Assembly (NCBI GenBank): GCA_029783825.1
Contig: JAREIK010017160.1
Span: 1-64,000, forward strand
Source of the DNA: Sapria himalayana
Taxonomy: Eukaryota; Streptophyta; Magnoliopsida; Malpighiales; Rafflesiaceae
Direction of reading: 5' to 3'
Length of the DNA stretch: 64,000 nucleotides
The position numbers and the translations under genes were made by a program. Each line of letters opens with the position of its first letter. The first letter of the stretch is position 1. The notes under the pieces are model-generated. The model was not told the DNA's origin. It saw only the letters and a program-made list of their open reading frames with translations, and did not search any database. Positions 62,266-64,000 of this stretch are shown piece after piece.

Positions 62266-62600
62266 TGTTAATATATATATTATTTGTTAGATATGAATTT
62301 GATCTTTGAAGACTCAGTCATTTGGGTGATCAATCTCTTGAATACATAATCATGAGGAATTTGAATTATTTTAAATTTTCAGCTTTTAAAGTAGATTTGA
62401 TATAATAATATGTGTTAGTTATGTGTGCAAATACTTAAATGATAAATTATATAGACAAATTAGATCCGCTTTTAATTTATGTATATTCTCATCCTTTCTA
62501 TCTTATTTATAATGTTTTAATATTCATATTCTAATATCTCATGGCATTAAAAAAATTCTCACAACTTATTTAAATATTTTTTTTATTTAATCAATGAATC
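62266..62600 (+). mobile_element. Probable 3' LTR of the copia element (end not resolved)
   Basis: Begins TGTTAATATATA directly after the purine tract. No terminal CA or target duplication could be fixed, and no matching 5' LTR was seen in the window. Confidence 0.4.
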
Positions 62601-63019
62601 TTTTAATGGTGAATTTGTATCTTGGTGCAAAAAACACAAAAAAATATAAAAAAACAACATTTTCTTTCAAAGATATTAAAAAAATACACCAAAACATAAA
62701 ATAATAATATTTAGATACACAAAATCAGAAACCTAATTTTACAAATAACTACACGTTAGATGTTTAAAAAATAAAAAGTAAACTAATAATATCACTTTCA
62801 ACACTAACATGTTGAAAGTGAGATTCAAATCATTACCATCAAATATTTTTTAATCAAATGTAGCACTTTACCTTATCATCAAGACTACACGTGAAACTAA
62901 TTAACTATAGAAAATACTAATATATATATTATATAGAAATATATTAAATGTATTTATATATAATAAAATGCATACATACATAAATATATAAAAATAAACA
63001 AATACAAATATATTAAAAA

Positions 63020-63490
63020 AACATATATAAATCAACACGACATGATTAAACGACATGATTAAATATTGATTAAACGAGATTGGATGAGATCTAAACGGGT
63101 TCGGATGATAAACGTGTCAACCCGTTTAACAGATTTAATAAATGAGTTGTGTTCGGGTGAGACATGCTAACCTATTTATAACCCGTTTAACCATTTAAAT
63201 AAATGGAAAAATAGTTAAACGGGTGATTTATCGTGTTAAATGGGATAAACATGCGATAAACAAGTAAATGGGTCAAATAAATAGTTTATCGTATTAAGAC
63301 GACCCAACCCAACCCATTAAAATTAGACGTGTTAAATGAGATGTGTCGTATTGCTCATTTATTAAATGGTTTATATTCGTGTTTAGATTTTGTACTCATT
63401 TATTAAACGTGTCATATATGAGTTACATATTTTTCAATCGTCATCAATTTAACCCGTAATCATTTAACCCAACCTAATTCGTTTAATACC
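63020..63490. repeat. Repeat island with ACCCGTTTAA on both strands
   Basis: Many copies of AACCCGTTTAA, AAACGGGT and AAATGGGT in both orientations, ending in CCCCCACACACACAC. Dense two-orientation motifs of this kind are usual in the subterminal parts of plant DNA transposons. No ends were identified. Confidence 0.5.
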
Positions 63491-64000
63491 CCCACACACA
63501 CACATACAGAAACACTTTCACAGAAATACCTTTTTATCAAAGATTAATATTTTGTTGTACCAAACTTTTCATAATTAGAAAAAAAATAAACCAAATTTAG
63601 AATAATTAATTATATTTACAACAAACATTTCATTAAAAAAAAAATATACCAATTTTTAAAATATAAAATTTTTGTAACCATATAAATAACTCTATCATAC
63701 TTGTATAATTAAAATAAGCATATTAAAATATTTATATATTAAAAAAATAAAAATACATATACGAGCATACATAAATTTATGTATGTATATATATATATAT
63801 GTTGGATTTTGGACAACTTGATTATTGCGTTAGTACTGTAATATATACGATACAACATAGGGACGCATATGTTGTATATATTTAGTCAAATAATATAATG
63901 TTAATATATGGTTTATTGGACCAATTTAATGATCTAATACAGTTAAGGGTCCAATTGTCTAATTAATACAGTGTGGGGGCATAATCTGTAATTGTGCAGA
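63491..64000. other. AT-rich end of window
   Basis: Nothing recognised. Confidence 0.4.

Overview
This window is AT-rich plant nuclear DNA, certainly from an angiosperm. The evidence is spliceosomal introns, Ty1/copia, hAT, CACTA-like, L1-type LINE and SINE remains, many TIR elements, and a plant-type autophagy gene. I cannot name the species. There is no bacterial, organellar or viral gene organisation.

The organising feature is one minus-strand gene. Exons of ATG5 (the acceptor protein of the ATG12-ATG5 conjugate) are spread from a start codon at 57,505 down to 422, about 57 kb. I recognise exon 1 (57,282-57,505), exon 3 (47,295-47,384), exon 4 (18,795-18,882), exon 6 (7,132-7,257), a damaged exon 7 (about 6,900-6,991) and exon 8 (422-813). 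A weak exon 5 candidate lies at 8,060-8,118. Exon 2 was not found. Exons 1, 3 and 4 are clean. Exon 6 has two in-frame stops, exon 7 has lost its acceptor AG and carries stops, and exon 8 has no stop near the usual end of the protein. The locus reads as a pseudogene with giant introns (about 9.9, 28.4, 11.5, 0.14 and 6.1 kb), or at least one that cannot make full-length ATG5.

Intron 7 (814 to about 6,900) holds two related TIR elements and a GC-rich repeat island. The 7.3-18.8 kb intron holds a complete but dead 3,982-bp Ac-like hAT element (9,469-13,450) with a perfect 8-bp target duplication, a copia gag remnant with primer-binding site, and several GC-rich repeat islands. The 28.4-kb intron (18,883-47,294) holds an LTR/PBS plus minisatellite, MITEs, SINEs and two huge degenerate (GATA)n arrays (23.84-27.46 and 31.80-39.48 kb). 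The arrays are separated by a CACTA-like terminus with a 50-bp repeat and by a copia gag fossil. Between exons 3 and 1 lie two hAT-type MITEs of one family, LTR fragments and copia debris.

Upstream of ATG5 (57.5-64 kb) are a possible short terminal exon of a neighbour, a decayed copia pol with a nested 5'-truncated LINE (18-bp target duplication), and a repeat island built on ACCCGTTTAA. No intact functional gene is evident. The biology here is the history of a core autophagy gene that was swollen by repeats and then broken.
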